Source: JACMRP01 sp047302465 (GTDB lineage: Bacteria; Bdellovibrionota; Bdellovibrionia; Bdellovibrionales; Bdellovibrionaceae). From it: DNA of 64,000 nt. Each line of letters starts with the position of its first letter. Within the stretch, counting starts at the first letter, position 1. The DNA is taken from NCBI RefSeq assembly GCF_047302465.1, contig NZ_CP178621.1, positions 2,046,001 through 2,110,000 of the forward strand. The letters run 5' to 3'. Below are positions 16,683 through 25,559 of this stretch, piece after piece. The notes below the pieces were generated by a model, which saw only the letters and a program-made list of their open reading frames with translations, had not been told where the DNA came from and did not search any database. Both the position numbers and the translations under genes were made by a program.

Positions 16683-18287
16683 TTATTTTGGAGCCCCCAG
16701 GCTCATCCATTTACGGACTAATTCACGGGACCTAGTATCTAACAAGCCTGATTGAGGCATCGGCGCGCCAGCATCATTCATTCGATCCACGATCTTGCTA
16801 ACCCTAGCCTTTGCGGCGTCATAATTTGATAAATCCAAGCCTCCGCGTTGATCTATGGAATTATGGCAGGTCAAACATTGCGATCTAAAGACCCCTAAAT
16901 CTGTGGTGCCTGTTAATTGAGTATATGTCACAGAGGCTGGAATATTCACAACTGGAGCCGTCGTATTGTTTGAAGAACAAATTAAATTCGCGGTTTTTGC
17001 GATGGCGTTCAGATCATTAAATTTAAAACTCAATTTATCGGTCGCCAAAATCGAATTAAAGACCATGATCTGCGAGTTGTTCTGATTCATCAGAGTTATT
17101 TTTGTCGTATCACAGATATTGCCATCTAAAATGCTGTAAACCGTGGCCTCGGCACGCAAATTAGCATTCACAAGGATCGACATACCCTTAATGGAATACG
17201 CCGTATTAGTAACAGCCTGGCTCATTTTGAATGATGGCTTTCGAACCACGATATAATTATCCAAGACTTGAGTATAGCCGGTGATGCGGGTGACATTGAC
17301 GACTTTTCCTGGCGCTTCGGTAATAGCAAAAGTCTTTTTAACAGGGGTCACCTCGTGGCCTCTGTAAATCTCAGCAGAGAATTCCAAATAAGGCTCGTCC
17401 CCGACTTTTTCTGGAGTGTAAATCCCCGATCTTAAATTGAACTTTTTCTCGACCGAACGAGAAAGCTCAGCAACTTCGGGAACCTTCGTTGTGGCGTTGG
17501 TGACCACACGTTGATAAGGATTTAATGTGAATTTTTGTGTCCCATAGGTTTCAACACGCGTATGTGCAGTTTCTTCCGCCGTTAAAGTCGGGTTCACAAA
17601 CTTTTTAAGTTGGAAAACTTTCCAGCGATTTGTTTTTTCATCATAAATAATGCGTTGATACGGATTTAATGTGAAAGTTTGAGTCACATATTTGCCAGCT
17701 TCAAAATAAGTCGCAGCTTCAGTACGGGTAAAAGCTGTTTCAGCGGCCACCAAAGGTGTTCCTACATCAGCCAAGAAATCCATAGCCAAAGTCGGGGTTG
17801 TTAATGATTTTGCAACGACCTCTGGGATTCCTTTACAGGAGTTATACTTAGGCTTCACAAGTTCCATTTGGCGTTTTAAGTCTTCGATGTAAGGGGCGTT
17901 CTGAGAGCCTGTAAAGCCAGGTTGATGTGCACTCACCGCTCTGGTGCTAACTTCCTGAGTGCCCGAGAGTTCTTTTTGATAGAAAGCATCCCACGCCATC
18001 AGTTTGTTGTCGTGAACAAATGGAGGCGCACCCGGAGTCGATCCATCATGGCAGTTTCCACATCTTTTAACGTCTTTTAAGAATTCATAGTAACCTTGGG
18101 GGCGCAGAAACTCATTTAAAAGTTCATCTTCGCAAATATCACCGGTTGAAAAGGCCTCAGAGTTCATATCTAAAGACACTTCTGGAACTTCAAAACCATT
18201 GGCATCCATATTAATGCGTCCGCAGTTTTGAAATAAAACGACGCCGGCTAGGCTTAATAAAGATAAAACTAAAATCCCCCGCTTCAT
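16683..18287 (-). CDS. Exported c-type heme protein with N-terminal F-Q-N-Cys site
   Basis: A 534-residue protein with a hydrophobic leader ending LFQNCGR, a lipobox-like site with Asn at -1. Two CxxCH heme motifs are visible: RCGNCHDG near residue 77 and QCLTCHNS near residue 475; the latter is followed by GGLDLSNYDAAKARV and MPQSGLLDTRSRELVRKWM, typical of a C-terminal cytochrome c-like domain. Between them lies a duplicated unit, each copy with a FTLNPYQR core. It is the last gene of a four-gene operon and starts 1 nt after the DUF1501-like gene. Its redox partner is unknown. Confidence 0.75.
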   Translation of the reverse strand: MKRGILVLSLLSLAGVVLFQNCGRINMDANGFEVPEVSLDMNSEAFSTGDICEDELLNEFLRPQGYYEFLKDVKRCGNCHDGSTPGAPPFVHDNKLMAWDAFYQKELSGTQEVSTRAVSAHQPGFTGSQNAPYIEDLKRQMELVKPKYNSCKGIPEVVAKSLTTPTLAMDFLADVGTPLVAAETAFTRTEAATYFEAGKYVTQTFTLNPYQRIIYDEKTNRWKVFQLKKFVNPTLTAEETAHTRVETYGTQKFTLNPYQRVVTNATTKVPEVAELSRSVEKKFNLRSGIYTPEKVGDEPYLEFSAEIYRGHEVTPVKKTFAITEAPGKVVNVTRITGYTQVLDNYIVVRKPSFKMSQAVTNTAYSIKGMSILVNANLRAEATVYSILDGNICDTTKITLMNQNNSQIMVFNSILATDKLSFKFNDLNAIAKTANLICSSNNTTAPVVNIPASVTYTQLTGTTDLGVFRSQCLTCHNSIDQRGGLDLSNYDAAKARVSKIVDRMNDAGAPMPQSGLLDTRSRELVRKWMSLGAPK

Positions 18288-18288
18288 C

Positions 18289-19740
18289 TTATGCCGCCTT
18301 CTTTCTCAAGCCAATAACCTCTGAAAGGCGTGCGGTCGTAATAGTGGCAGGTGCGATAGATGCAAACTGCGGAAGCATATCATTCATTGAAAGGTAATTA
18401 GCAATCACAGCTGAAGCGACATAGTCAGAGCGATCACCGACTAAAGTGTTTTTATCCACGCTTTGATCAGGAAGATATGCACCCACCTGAGATTTTACAC
18501 TCTCGATCGTTGCCGTCGGGTGATAAGATAGCAGCAATTGCATAGAAGTCGTTGTGTCGCCGGACCAACCTGAAAGATTTGTATCAGAAATCTCCGAGTA
18601 ATTAGAGCCATCTGTTGCAACAAACACAAACAATGGTTTTTGCATCACATGAGCAAGTTGAAATATCTGACCAAGGCGTTTTCCGGCTTCAAAGTCTTTT
18701 TGATCTGATTGAATCCGACTTAGTGGCGCATGATAATCATAATTACCTAGCACAATAAGACCATGGGAGGCATACCCCATCAAACTGCAATGGCAGATAG
18801 ATGCAATTGTTTGAGTTTCTACTGTTGGTTTGTTTCCCAGATCAAAAACCGTTGTTGCCGGTGACGATTTAAAAGGATCTACCAAATCTCGACCACTGAC
18901 ATTACCACCGACGATATCTTCAAGCTGCTTTGTAGCCTGAGTAATAGGTCCGCCACTGGCTTGATATTTATCAGAACTCTGTTTTGAAAACTGTTGTTCA
19001 GCGATTTTCCCAATTAAATTGGCCATTCTGGATTTTTGCGTTTTTGAAAAGCGCGGTGTGGTATCCGCTGCGCTGACGGCAGACGCATAAACCGCCGTTA
19101 AAGATAAAGAGTCTAAAACTTCTTCTCTAGATTTGATCTCGAGACGGCTTACTGGATCGTTTTCATGGAAAGAGCGCAGTGAACCTAAAGAGGTGTTTAG
19201 TTGTAAATCTGAAAAGTATTTTCCACGAAGGCCCGCGCTTTCAATCGCTGCTGAAATATCATATTGGGGGCGCAAAGGAACTACACCATTTGTATCGATA
19301 TTAGTATTGGTACAAAGCACAAGACCTTTGGTACGAGCTGCTGCCGCGGGGCTAAGTACGGATTTAAGTCCTTCTAAAAGGCGAGATCTTTTATCAAATG
19401 GAAGTCCCAAATAGTTTTCAATCTCGGGAGCTTTGCCAAGTCCTAATTTATCGTAAGAGGGCAACAGCAACCCGCCTTTGTCTTTGGCAACGATGTTTCC
19501 GTGAATGGAAGCTCCGCCGGCAAGATTAAAAGTGATCATAGGAACTTGAGCCATCATCGTTTGAGCATGGGACTCAGAGCTAAATAATGCCTGGGATAAA
19601 GTCGCAACCGAGCTTGGAACCAAAAGACGAGAAAACAACGTGATCGCACCCGCCTCAAGAAGCTCACGACGTGTGAACCCAGTTAAAGCTTCAGGATTCG
19701 TTTTGTGCTTTTCTATAAACTCTCGTTTTTCCTTCTTCAT
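18289..19740 (-). CDS. Tat-exported DUF1501-like protein
   Basis: A 483-residue protein with a twin-arginine leader: GFTRRELLEAGAITLFSRL, then an Ala-rich stretch ending in SHAQ. The mature part begins MITFNLAGGASIHGN, and later has ICHCSLMGYASHGLIVLGNYDYH and PLFVFVATDGSNYSEISD, resembling DUF1501/sulfatase-fold proteins found next to large heme-domain proteins in planctomycetes and deltaproteobacteria. Tat export implies folding in the cytoplasm, often with a metal or cofactor. It lies in a compact operon between two heme-motif genes. Function is unknown; the DUF1501 call is by pattern and not certain. Confidence 0.7.
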   Translation of the reverse strand: MKKEKREFIEKHKTNPEALTGFTRRELLEAGAITLFSRLLVPSSVATLSQALFSSESHAQTMMAQVPMITFNLAGGASIHGNIVAKDKGGLLLPSYDKLGLGKAPEIENYLGLPFDKRSRLLEGLKSVLSPAAAARTKGLVLCTNTNIDTNGVVPLRPQYDISAAIESAGLRGKYFSDLQLNTSLGSLRSFHENDPVSRLEIKSREEVLDSLSLTAVYASAVSAADTTPRFSKTQKSRMANLIGKIAEQQFSKQSSDKYQASGGPITQATKQLEDIVGGNVSGRDLVDPFKSSPATTVFDLGNKPTVETQTIASICHCSLMGYASHGLIVLGNYDYHAPLSRIQSDQKDFEAGKRLGQIFQLAHVMQKPLFVFVATDGSNYSEISDTNLSGWSGDTTTSMQLLLSYHPTATIESVKSQVGAYLPDQSVDKNTLVGDRSDYVASAVIANYLSMNDMLPQFASIAPATITTARLSEVIGLRKKAA

Positions 19741-19759
19741 AATCCCCCACTGTCCTTTT

Positions 19760-20443
19760 TTATAAGAAGGTCGCTTCAGGTGCCGACAAAACGGTTGTAC
19801 ACATCATAATAGCTAAGTTTGCTGACTCTAGATTTTGGGTCCCAGACGTTTTATTTAAGTTCACGCTATCGGCAGTCTCGGTGATAGACGCTTTAATAAA
19901 CTCTGAAACTGCAGCGCGCTCTTCAGGTCTTAAAGCCCGACCCCAGATTTGCTCTGCCATGCGATCATAAGTTGCGAGCCACGCAGCCTCTGCAGTCTCT
20001 GATGGTGTTTTCTGCAAATCAACACCCGTAAATAAAGTCGAAGTTGCAGCTTTTTTACTTACAAATACCCGGCAAATTTCACCGGCCAAAGAGCTCTGGC
20101 TAAGAACACCAACAGAGTTTACTAAAGCGCTGTTGCGGTCCTGTGGCAAAAGTGAACGACGGCGTTTTTGTTCATTCATCACTTCTGTAAAATCTGTACC
20201 GGCAAAATCTGCTTTGGACATGTTTAAAAGCGACATGTAACTTTCTGTCGTTTGACGGATATCGATATTTTCACCTTCAATATTGGCTGTTTCTGGGTGA
20301 CAAGTTGGACTGCAGAACGACGAAAGACTGCTGCTCTCGATTTCGCCAAAAGAGCCTGCGCAGTTATTAAAAAACACTCCGCAAAGACCAATGCCTACGA
20401 CCAAGATGCCGATAGATTTTATTTTACCAGCGAGACTCATCAT
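19760..20443 (-). CDS. Exported protein with F-N-N-Cys site and CX3CH motif
   Basis: A 227-residue protein. The hydrophobic leader ends CGVFFNNCAGS, a lipobox-like site with Asn at -1, as in the 16683 gene of this operon. Shortly after is FCSPTCHPE, a C-x3-C-H motif, one residue longer than a normal c-heme site; it may bind heme or form a disulfide. The rest is helical, with RALRPEERAAVSEFIK. The ATG at 20443 overlaps the upstream stop (ATGA), with GGAGG 4 nt before it; the next ATG (20440) is also possible. No family recognised. Confidence 0.65.
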   Translation of the reverse strand: MMSLAGKIKSIGILVVGIGLCGVFFNNCAGSFGEIESSSLSSFCSPTCHPETANIEGENIDIRQTTESYMSLLNMSKADFAGTDFTEVMNEQKRRRSLLPQDRNSALVNSVGVLSQSSLAGEICRVFVSKKAATSTLFTGVDLQKTPSETAEAAWLATYDRMAEQIWGRALRPEERAAVSEFIKASITETADSVNLNKTSGTQNLESANLAIMMCTTVLSAPEATFL

Positions 20444-22791
20444 TGGCCCTCCGGTAAAATTCCACACTGAGGACTTGCCGCCATCTCGCCAATAAGATCG
20501 CGGACTTTATAGCCCAAGCTTTCAAAACGTGCGGACCACAGACTTAAATCAAACGGTTTTTCGCGTAAGTCTTTGTAGCAAATGCTTTTAAAAATCTGTT
20601 GAGTCATACAGCTGCTAAACGCGCGCGAATCTGCAAACATTTGCCCAAACTGGCTAAGTCCCCGACCACCAGATTTGTAAGGACCTCTCCAACCATAGCT
20701 TTCAGCTGCTAAGTTCACAAACGAGTCATCAGCCATGCGATAACCCTCTTCGAACTTGCCGCTATTCATTTTATTCGCAACGCCCGAATCGAGATCAAAG
20801 TTAGATCCCCCAAAATACATGAACTGATTTACCGAAGTTAGATAGCGGATCCAACCTATACGACGGGATACGGAAGCGCTGTTGTTTAGCCCAATATGAA
20901 CATTTTTAATATGGGCAGATACGGCTTTAATGAAGTCAGCCGGGGCACCGTTGGTCGTGATCTTCTGAATAATCAACTGTCCAATGAAAGACTTATCTTT
21001 ATTGTATTCAAACTCGCACGTTAGGAATGTGTTGATGTTTGCTGAACTCATACATTTTTCGCCGTAATTTTTAAGATTTGTCGCATCCGTCTTATTGGCT
21101 AATATTGCATCCAGCTGAGTTTTAGAAATAACTGCAACCTCAGCCAAAGTCTGAGAGAACGTGTAATTTCCCATTTGTACAAAGTAAGCAAGACTTTGTT
21201 CCAAGGGCAGCCAAGCTGCATTTGTATTTGTCGCAGAAAAAACTTTTGTTGCGTCTTTTAGGATCAGGCTTTTAAGTTCTGGATGTTTTGAAAGCTCTGA
21301 AAAAACTAGGAAATGCGACCAACCCTTAAGTACACGGTGCACTTCTTTAGCCTTTGGAACTATTGCTACTTGCGCGGCACGAGCGTTTAGTATCGTCGTT
21401 TTGTAGGCGGTCTTCTTCCAAACTGGCCAGGTCGCAGGAATTTGCGAATCGATAAACACCAAGAACTGCGCAAGAGGAGTTCCTGCAGTATAGGACGCAC
21501 TCAATTTGCCAGCAGTGACAGCTGCCAAAACAGTACTCTTATCGCCCGTAAAGGTCTTTGCAAATAGATTGTAAACCTCGGTCAACTCATAGGGTGCAAC
21601 CAAAGATAGCTGTTCTGTATAGGCCATTTCTTCACGACGCTCGGCGAGTGTAGCTAACTTTCCAGTCATCACTTTGCTAGTCGCAAAGGTATAATCCATC
21701 AAATTTGCAGCTCTCATGTTGGTGACATAGACCGCAGTATCTAGCTTCGTAGGAAGCTCGTCTTCAAGAAGTTCGGCGTTGAAGTATTCTCTTAACCAAA
21801 GGTCGCGACGAGTTTTATTTTGAGTAGCGTTACTTCCATGCGCCAAGGTGCCCAGACCGATTTGATCCCCGGTGTGTTGTGCATAATCAACCTTTGCAAA
21901 AGCTCCGCGCATTCCATCCATAACAGTGTGGCAACTTTTGCAGTTCTGAATATAATTATTATGATTCCCACCCACGAAACGATCGATGTCTTTTCCGACA
22001 TAAGCATCTGACGCTTGGCTATTACCAATTTCTGCCATTGAGCTACAGAGAAAGTTTTTAACCAAGAACTCGACGGGGCGACGATTGCTGCCGCTAGAAT
22101 ACTGAGTAGATGCAAAACCACGCGTCGTTAGGATTCCTGCAGGATCGGGGTTTGCGGTGTATGTGATAGCCTTTGAATTGATATCTGTCGATTTTTGGGC
22201 CACGGAGAGAGCTGCATTACCATTGATGGTCGTGATTAGGCCCGAGTTGTAAGACGTTAGAATCGAAGGTCCTGCAACCTGAATCAGGTCTGTGTGGAGG
22301 CTCAACATCCGCGTGTCGCCTTCTAAAAGTGGATTTCCAGCCTGCAGCTGATAGATATTTCCGTAAAGACCTCCCGTCTTAAGGTCATAGTAATAAGCCG
22401 ACGTTAAAACATTACGGAAATCCAAATTGTCGCGAATAACCCCCGTAATAAGAGCACTCGTATCGTTGAAATCGACATTCACAGATTGTGACTTATTGGA
22501 AAGGCGCAAAGCGAAGTTGCGGGCTCTGATGTTTGTGAATGCAGGGTCATTCAAGGCAATAGAAATCGCCATCATCTTTTGGCCACCAGCTAAGTGCTGA
22601 GCCATATCGCGAACGCGTACATCATTGGCAGGAACTTTTAATCCTGTGATGCGCTCAAAAAGGCGTTTCGCAATTTGCAATTGATCGGCACGTGACATAT
22701 TGGCTTCTGCGGCCAAAGCTGGGCGTGCAAAAATGAATATGAAACAGACACACAAAACAGCGCGTACAAGAAGAGTATTTGGTATCCCCAT
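20440..22791 (-). CDS. Large exported protein with one c-type heme motif
   Basis: A 783-residue protein with signal peptide (leader ending ARPALA). It carries a single CxxCH in YIQNCKSCHTVMDGMRG near residue 290, with a following Met-rich stretch that could give the axial ligand. The rest is mostly helical, with repeated Ala-rich helices. First gene of the four-gene operon, with a 4 nt overlap into the next. General layout (large heme-motif protein next to a DUF1501-like Tat protein) recalls the DUF1592/DUF1588 plus DUF1501/DUF1552 pairs of other bacteria, but no named domain could be fixed by eye. Confidence 0.65.
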   Translation of the reverse strand: MGIPNTLLVRAVLCVCFIFIFARPALAAEANMSRADQLQIAKRLFERITGLKVPANDVRVRDMAQHLAGGQKMMAISIALNDPAFTNIRARNFALRLSNKSQSVNVDFNDTSALITGVIRDNLDFRNVLTSAYYYDLKTGGLYGNIYQLQAGNPLLEGDTRMLSLHTDLIQVAGPSILTSYNSGLITTINGNAALSVAQKSTDINSKAITYTANPDPAGILTTRGFASTQYSSGSNRRPVEFLVKNFLCSSMAEIGNSQASDAYVGKDIDRFVGGNHNNYIQNCKSCHTVMDGMRGAFAKVDYAQHTGDQIGLGTLAHGSNATQNKTRRDLWLREYFNAELLEDELPTKLDTAVYVTNMRAANLMDYTFATSKVMTGKLATLAERREEMAYTEQLSLVAPYELTEVYNLFAKTFTGDKSTVLAAVTAGKLSASYTAGTPLAQFLVFIDSQIPATWPVWKKTAYKTTILNARAAQVAIVPKAKEVHRVLKGWSHFLVFSELSKHPELKSLILKDATKVFSATNTNAAWLPLEQSLAYFVQMGNYTFSQTLAEVAVISKTQLDAILANKTDATNLKNYGEKCMSSANINTFLTCEFEYNKDKSFIGQLIIQKITTNGAPADFIKAVSAHIKNVHIGLNNSASVSRRIGWIRYLTSVNQFMYFGGSNFDLDSGVANKMNSGKFEEGYRMADDSFVNLAAESYGWRGPYKSGGRGLSQFGQMFADSRAFSSCMTQQIFKSICYKDLREKPFDLSLWSARFESLGYKVRDLIGEMAASPQCGILPEGQ

Positions 22792-22918
22792 TCCTTTATT
22801 ATCGTCTATATAGCTCGACGACTAAAGGCGAACGCTCTTAGGCTCTCAGTTTAAGACACTTTGTAAGCGACTATATCTTCGCAGGGTGTGGTTAAGATTT
22901 TTTTGACAGAGATTTGAC

Positions 22919-23398
22919 CTAATTATCGAAAGTCCACTCTTTAAAACCATACTTCAGAGCGACTTCGAGGTCTTTGCGGTCAATTTCATAGACATTTGAA
23001 TTGCCTGTTGGAGCTCCACAAACTTGAATTCTCATCATGCCGTCATTCTTATTGAAGCTAGAATGAACCTTGATGTTTTTAAGGTCTTTTTGCATGTCTG
23101 CTAGAGGTGTGGCCTTGCCTTGTCCGCACTGCAAAGATCCATCTGGCTTATAAACTTTAACACGGTCTAATTTGGATGCTGGTTTCACCGCGCCTCCAGT
23201 GCTTGCGGTAGCTGCCGCTGGCGTTGTTGCAACTGCAACACTTGTCGCCGGAGCAGTCGCCGTTGTTGTGCCGGCTGCAGTGTTTGTAGTTGCTGTATTG
23301 CTTGGATGATTTTGTTGATTCACACATTTGCCAGTGGCACAGCCCAAAAGAACCAGACTTAAAGCACCTGAACAAATCCATTTCATCGTTGTCGTCAT
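22919..23398 (-). CDS. Lipoprotein with Ala/Thr-rich linker
   Basis: A 159-residue protein with lipobox LSLVLLGCATG, an Ala/Thr/Val-rich low-complexity linker of about 50 residues, and a small C-terminal domain (VKVYKPDGSLQCGQGKATPL ... MRIQVCGAPTGNSNVYEI). The linker would let the C-terminal domain reach away from the membrane. The ATG at 23398 has GGAG 7 nt upstream; longer forms would run into the bamB gene. It follows bamB by 16 nt and is probably cotranscribed. No family recognised. Confidence 0.7.
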   Translation of the reverse strand: MTTTMKWICSGALSLVLLGCATGKCVNQQNHPSNTATTNTAAGTTTATAPATSVAVATTPAAATASTGGAVKPASKLDRVKVYKPDGSLQCGQGKATPLADMQKDLKNIKVHSSFNKNDGMMRIQVCGAPTGNSNVYEIDRKDLEVALKYGFKEWTFDN

Positions 23399-23414
23399 CA
23401 CAAGTCTCCGCAGG

Positions 23415-24584
23415 TTATTGCAAATATGGGATCCATTGCGGATAAGACCATTTCGCTTCCATAGCGTAAACGTTGGCTTCACCCGAAATGAAATAAATAT
23501 GATTGTTTTTGTCATCTACCAACGGAGTCGACATGATTCCGCGGCCAGGACTGTAGGAAGAAACTTGTTTGCCAGTATTTGCATCCAAGAACTTCAAAGC
23601 ACCTTGAGATTCACCAAATACCGCAAGGCCTTTATAGACCTTTGCTTGAGTTGGGACACCTTCAGGAACTTTATAAGACCAAATCTTGTCGCCATTGCCT
23701 CTTTGCAAAGCCCAAACTTCACCTGATGTTGTCGAGTAATAAATCTTATCGCCAGAAATCGTAACAGGGTAGTAGCCTCCCCCATCGATTTTCCACTGAA
23801 TATCACCTTTACCAGCATTAATGCAGTAAAGCTTGTCGTCATAACCAGAGACAAAGATTTGATCGCCATCCACAACAGGGGCGGCATCAATATCACGGAA
23901 TTTTTTATTTTTATTCAGTGGTAGTTCCCACTGCAGATTCCCCGTCTTAGCATTCAAACTTACTAAGGTCCCGTCACTGAAGCCGACAAAAAGATTTCCG
24001 TCTTTCAGTGCAGGTTTAGAGCCACCACGGATCGAGAAATTAGAATTATCCTGACGAGAATACAACCACACCTGGCGACCGGATTCAGCGTCTAGAGCAT
24101 AGACAACGTTCGCGCCACTGATGAAGTAGACAATGCCATTTGTCGTGTCTAAGAATGGTTCTGAGATGTTTTCAGTGCGTGTTGGGAAGGTCCAGAGAAC
24201 TTTCCCCGTCTTGGCATTTACAGAGTAGAAACTGCCATCACTTGCGCCAAAGAATAAACGATCATTCACCAGAGCCGCACCCGCCTCAACACCATTTAAG
24301 ACGTTTAAGCGCCATACTTGATGGCCACCATCGCGGTGATAAGCAACCATGCCGTCCAAAGCATTGGCTTCGATCAATAGGTCGCCAACAATAAGCGGAG
24401 TCATGCGATTGATTTTACGGAAACCCAAGTTGTCTTTTTGTGGACCTTGGCGAACCCAAACTTCACGAACCTGGAACTCTCTTTTTTCAGCGGTACGACT
24501 TAAAAGGTTCTCAAAGGTCGAGCACCCTGTAAGAAGCGTTGAAGAAAACAATCCGACAACAAAAAAGAGAGAGGATTTTTTCAA
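23415..24584 (-). CDS. bamB: Outer membrane assembly lipoprotein BamB (PQQ-like propeller)
   Basis: A 389-residue lipoprotein (STLLTGCST lipobox) made of repeated beta-propeller blades of the PQQ type: units such as SVNAKTGKVLWTF, SLNAKTGNLQWEL, CINAGKGDIQWKI and LDANTGKQVSSY recur every 40-45 residues. BamB is the propeller of the BAM complex that inserts outer-membrane barrels. Context supports this: the gene just upstream is a YfgM-like protein, as in the yfgM-bamB order known from other proteobacteria. The length agrees with BamB. Cys20 would be lipidated and the protein held at the inner face of the outer membrane. Confidence 0.85.
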   Translation of the reverse strand: MKKSSLFFVVGLFSSTLLTGCSTFENLLSRTAEKREFQVREVWVRQGPQKDNLGFRKINRMTPLIVGDLLIEANALDGMVAYHRDGGHQVWRLNVLNGVEAGAALVNDRLFFGASDGSFYSVNAKTGKVLWTFPTRTENISEPFLDTTNGIVYFISGANVVYALDAESGRQVWLYSRQDNSNFSIRGGSKPALKDGNLFVGFSDGTLVSLNAKTGNLQWELPLNKNKKFRDIDAAPVVDGDQIFVSGYDDKLYCINAGKGDIQWKIDGGGYYPVTISGDKIYYSTTSGEVWALQRGNGDKIWSYKVPEGVPTQAKVYKGLAVFGESQGALKFLDANTGKQVSSYSPGRGIMSTPLVDDKNNHIYFISGEANVYAMEAKWSYPQWIPYLQ

Positions 24585-24598
24585 AATAGAATCCTTTG

Positions 24599-25411
24599 TT
24601 AGCCCGCGTTTTGTTTTAGTTTCAACAAACGAAGATATTTTTCAGCGTCTTTACCAAGACCCACTTCACCCGCTTGTGGGTTTTTAGGATCTTGAGAGTT
24701 TTGGCTAACTTTTTTGTAGAGCTCTTCCGCTTTTGCGAAGTCATTCAACTTTTCGTAGCAGAATGCAGATTTAATACGAAGAGTGTCGTGCAAGAAGCCT
24801 GCTTCAGAGCGTGACAAAACTTTACTCCACTGATCAACGGCACCTTTGCAATCGTCTTTCTCAGACAAAACGTTGCCGTACTGAGAAAGTACGATGAAAG
24901 AGATCAAATCTTTACCACCACTTTGACCCGCCACTTTTTGCAAAGTTGCTGAGGCATCGTCCGTTTTTTTGTAGTTCATGTAGATTTCGCTTAAGTTCAA
25001 AGCCGCCATTTGTGCTGCTTTTGAAGTTGGATGGGAATCCATTACTTGCTTGAATCCAGCAACTTCAGAGCCGTAGTCCTTGTCCATGTCGCCACTAGCT
25101 TTCGCTTTTGGTGCTGGTTGGTCTTTCGCATCTTTTACTGGAGGACGAGTTGCATTTCTTTCAGCCTCTTCGAAATCACGCTTTTTATCGAGATAGCTTT
25201 TTTCAAATTTGAAGTAAGCTTCTTGCGCCTGAGTTTCTTTTCTTTCAGCCATGTTGCTGAAGATAGAATAGCCAATACCAATCACTGCGAAAGCGATAAG
25301 ACCTGCGATCAAGGCCTTAGAGTGACTTTGACTCCATTGAAAGCCCTGGTTCAGGGTTTTAAGAACTTGGTCTGGGGATTTTACATCTTCTTTAGAAAGC
25401 TTGGTGCTCAA
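24599..25411 (-). CDS. YfgM-like TPR inner-membrane protein
   Basis: A 270-residue protein with a short cytoplasmic start, one membrane helix (about 35-53, ALIAGLIAFAVIGIGYSIF), a charged coiled-coil-like region and a periplasmic TPR domain (SKAAQMAALNLSEIYMNYKK, LRIKSAFCYEKLNDFAKAEELYKKV). This is the layout of YfgM, an ancillary chaperone of the Sec translocon that helps outer-membrane biogenesis. It lies 14 nt upstream of bamB in the same operon, as in other proteobacteria. The acidic/basic linker near residues 80-105 is longer than in the enterobacterial protein. Confidence 0.75.
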   Translation of the reverse strand: MSTKLSKEDVKSPDQVLKTLNQGFQWSQSHSKALIAGLIAFAVIGIGYSIFSNMAERKETQAQEAYFKFEKSYLDKKRDFEEAERNATRPPVKDAKDQPAPKAKASGDMDKDYGSEVAGFKQVMDSHPTSKAAQMAALNLSEIYMNYKKTDDASATLQKVAGQSGGKDLISFIVLSQYGNVLSEKDDCKGAVDQWSKVLSRSEAGFLHDTLRIKSAFCYEKLNDFAKAEELYKKVSQNSQDPKNPQAGEVGLGKDAEKYLRLLKLKQNAG

Positions 25412-25498
25412 AACGGTATCCTCGTTAAATAGTTAGATTTAGGAGATTATTGAATGATGGCGCGGGTTTATTGTCAAGATAGCATTTAGGACATGACG

Positions 25499-25531
25499 AA
25501 AAAAACCCACATCTCGTAAGAAATGTGGGTT
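25499..25531 (-). terminator. Terminator of the leucine-dehydrogenase-type gene
   Basis: Inverted repeat ACCCACAT / ATGTGGGT with a 10 nt loop; in minus-strand RNA it is followed by a run of U, as expected for an intrinsic terminator after the gene ending at 25560. Confidence 0.85.
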
Positions 25532-25559
25532 CTGTAAATTCACTCGATTTTGGAGAGAA

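Noticed and set aside
23157..23726. Several short frames across the lipoprotein/bamB genes
   Set aside because: All are alternate frames of two well supported genes.
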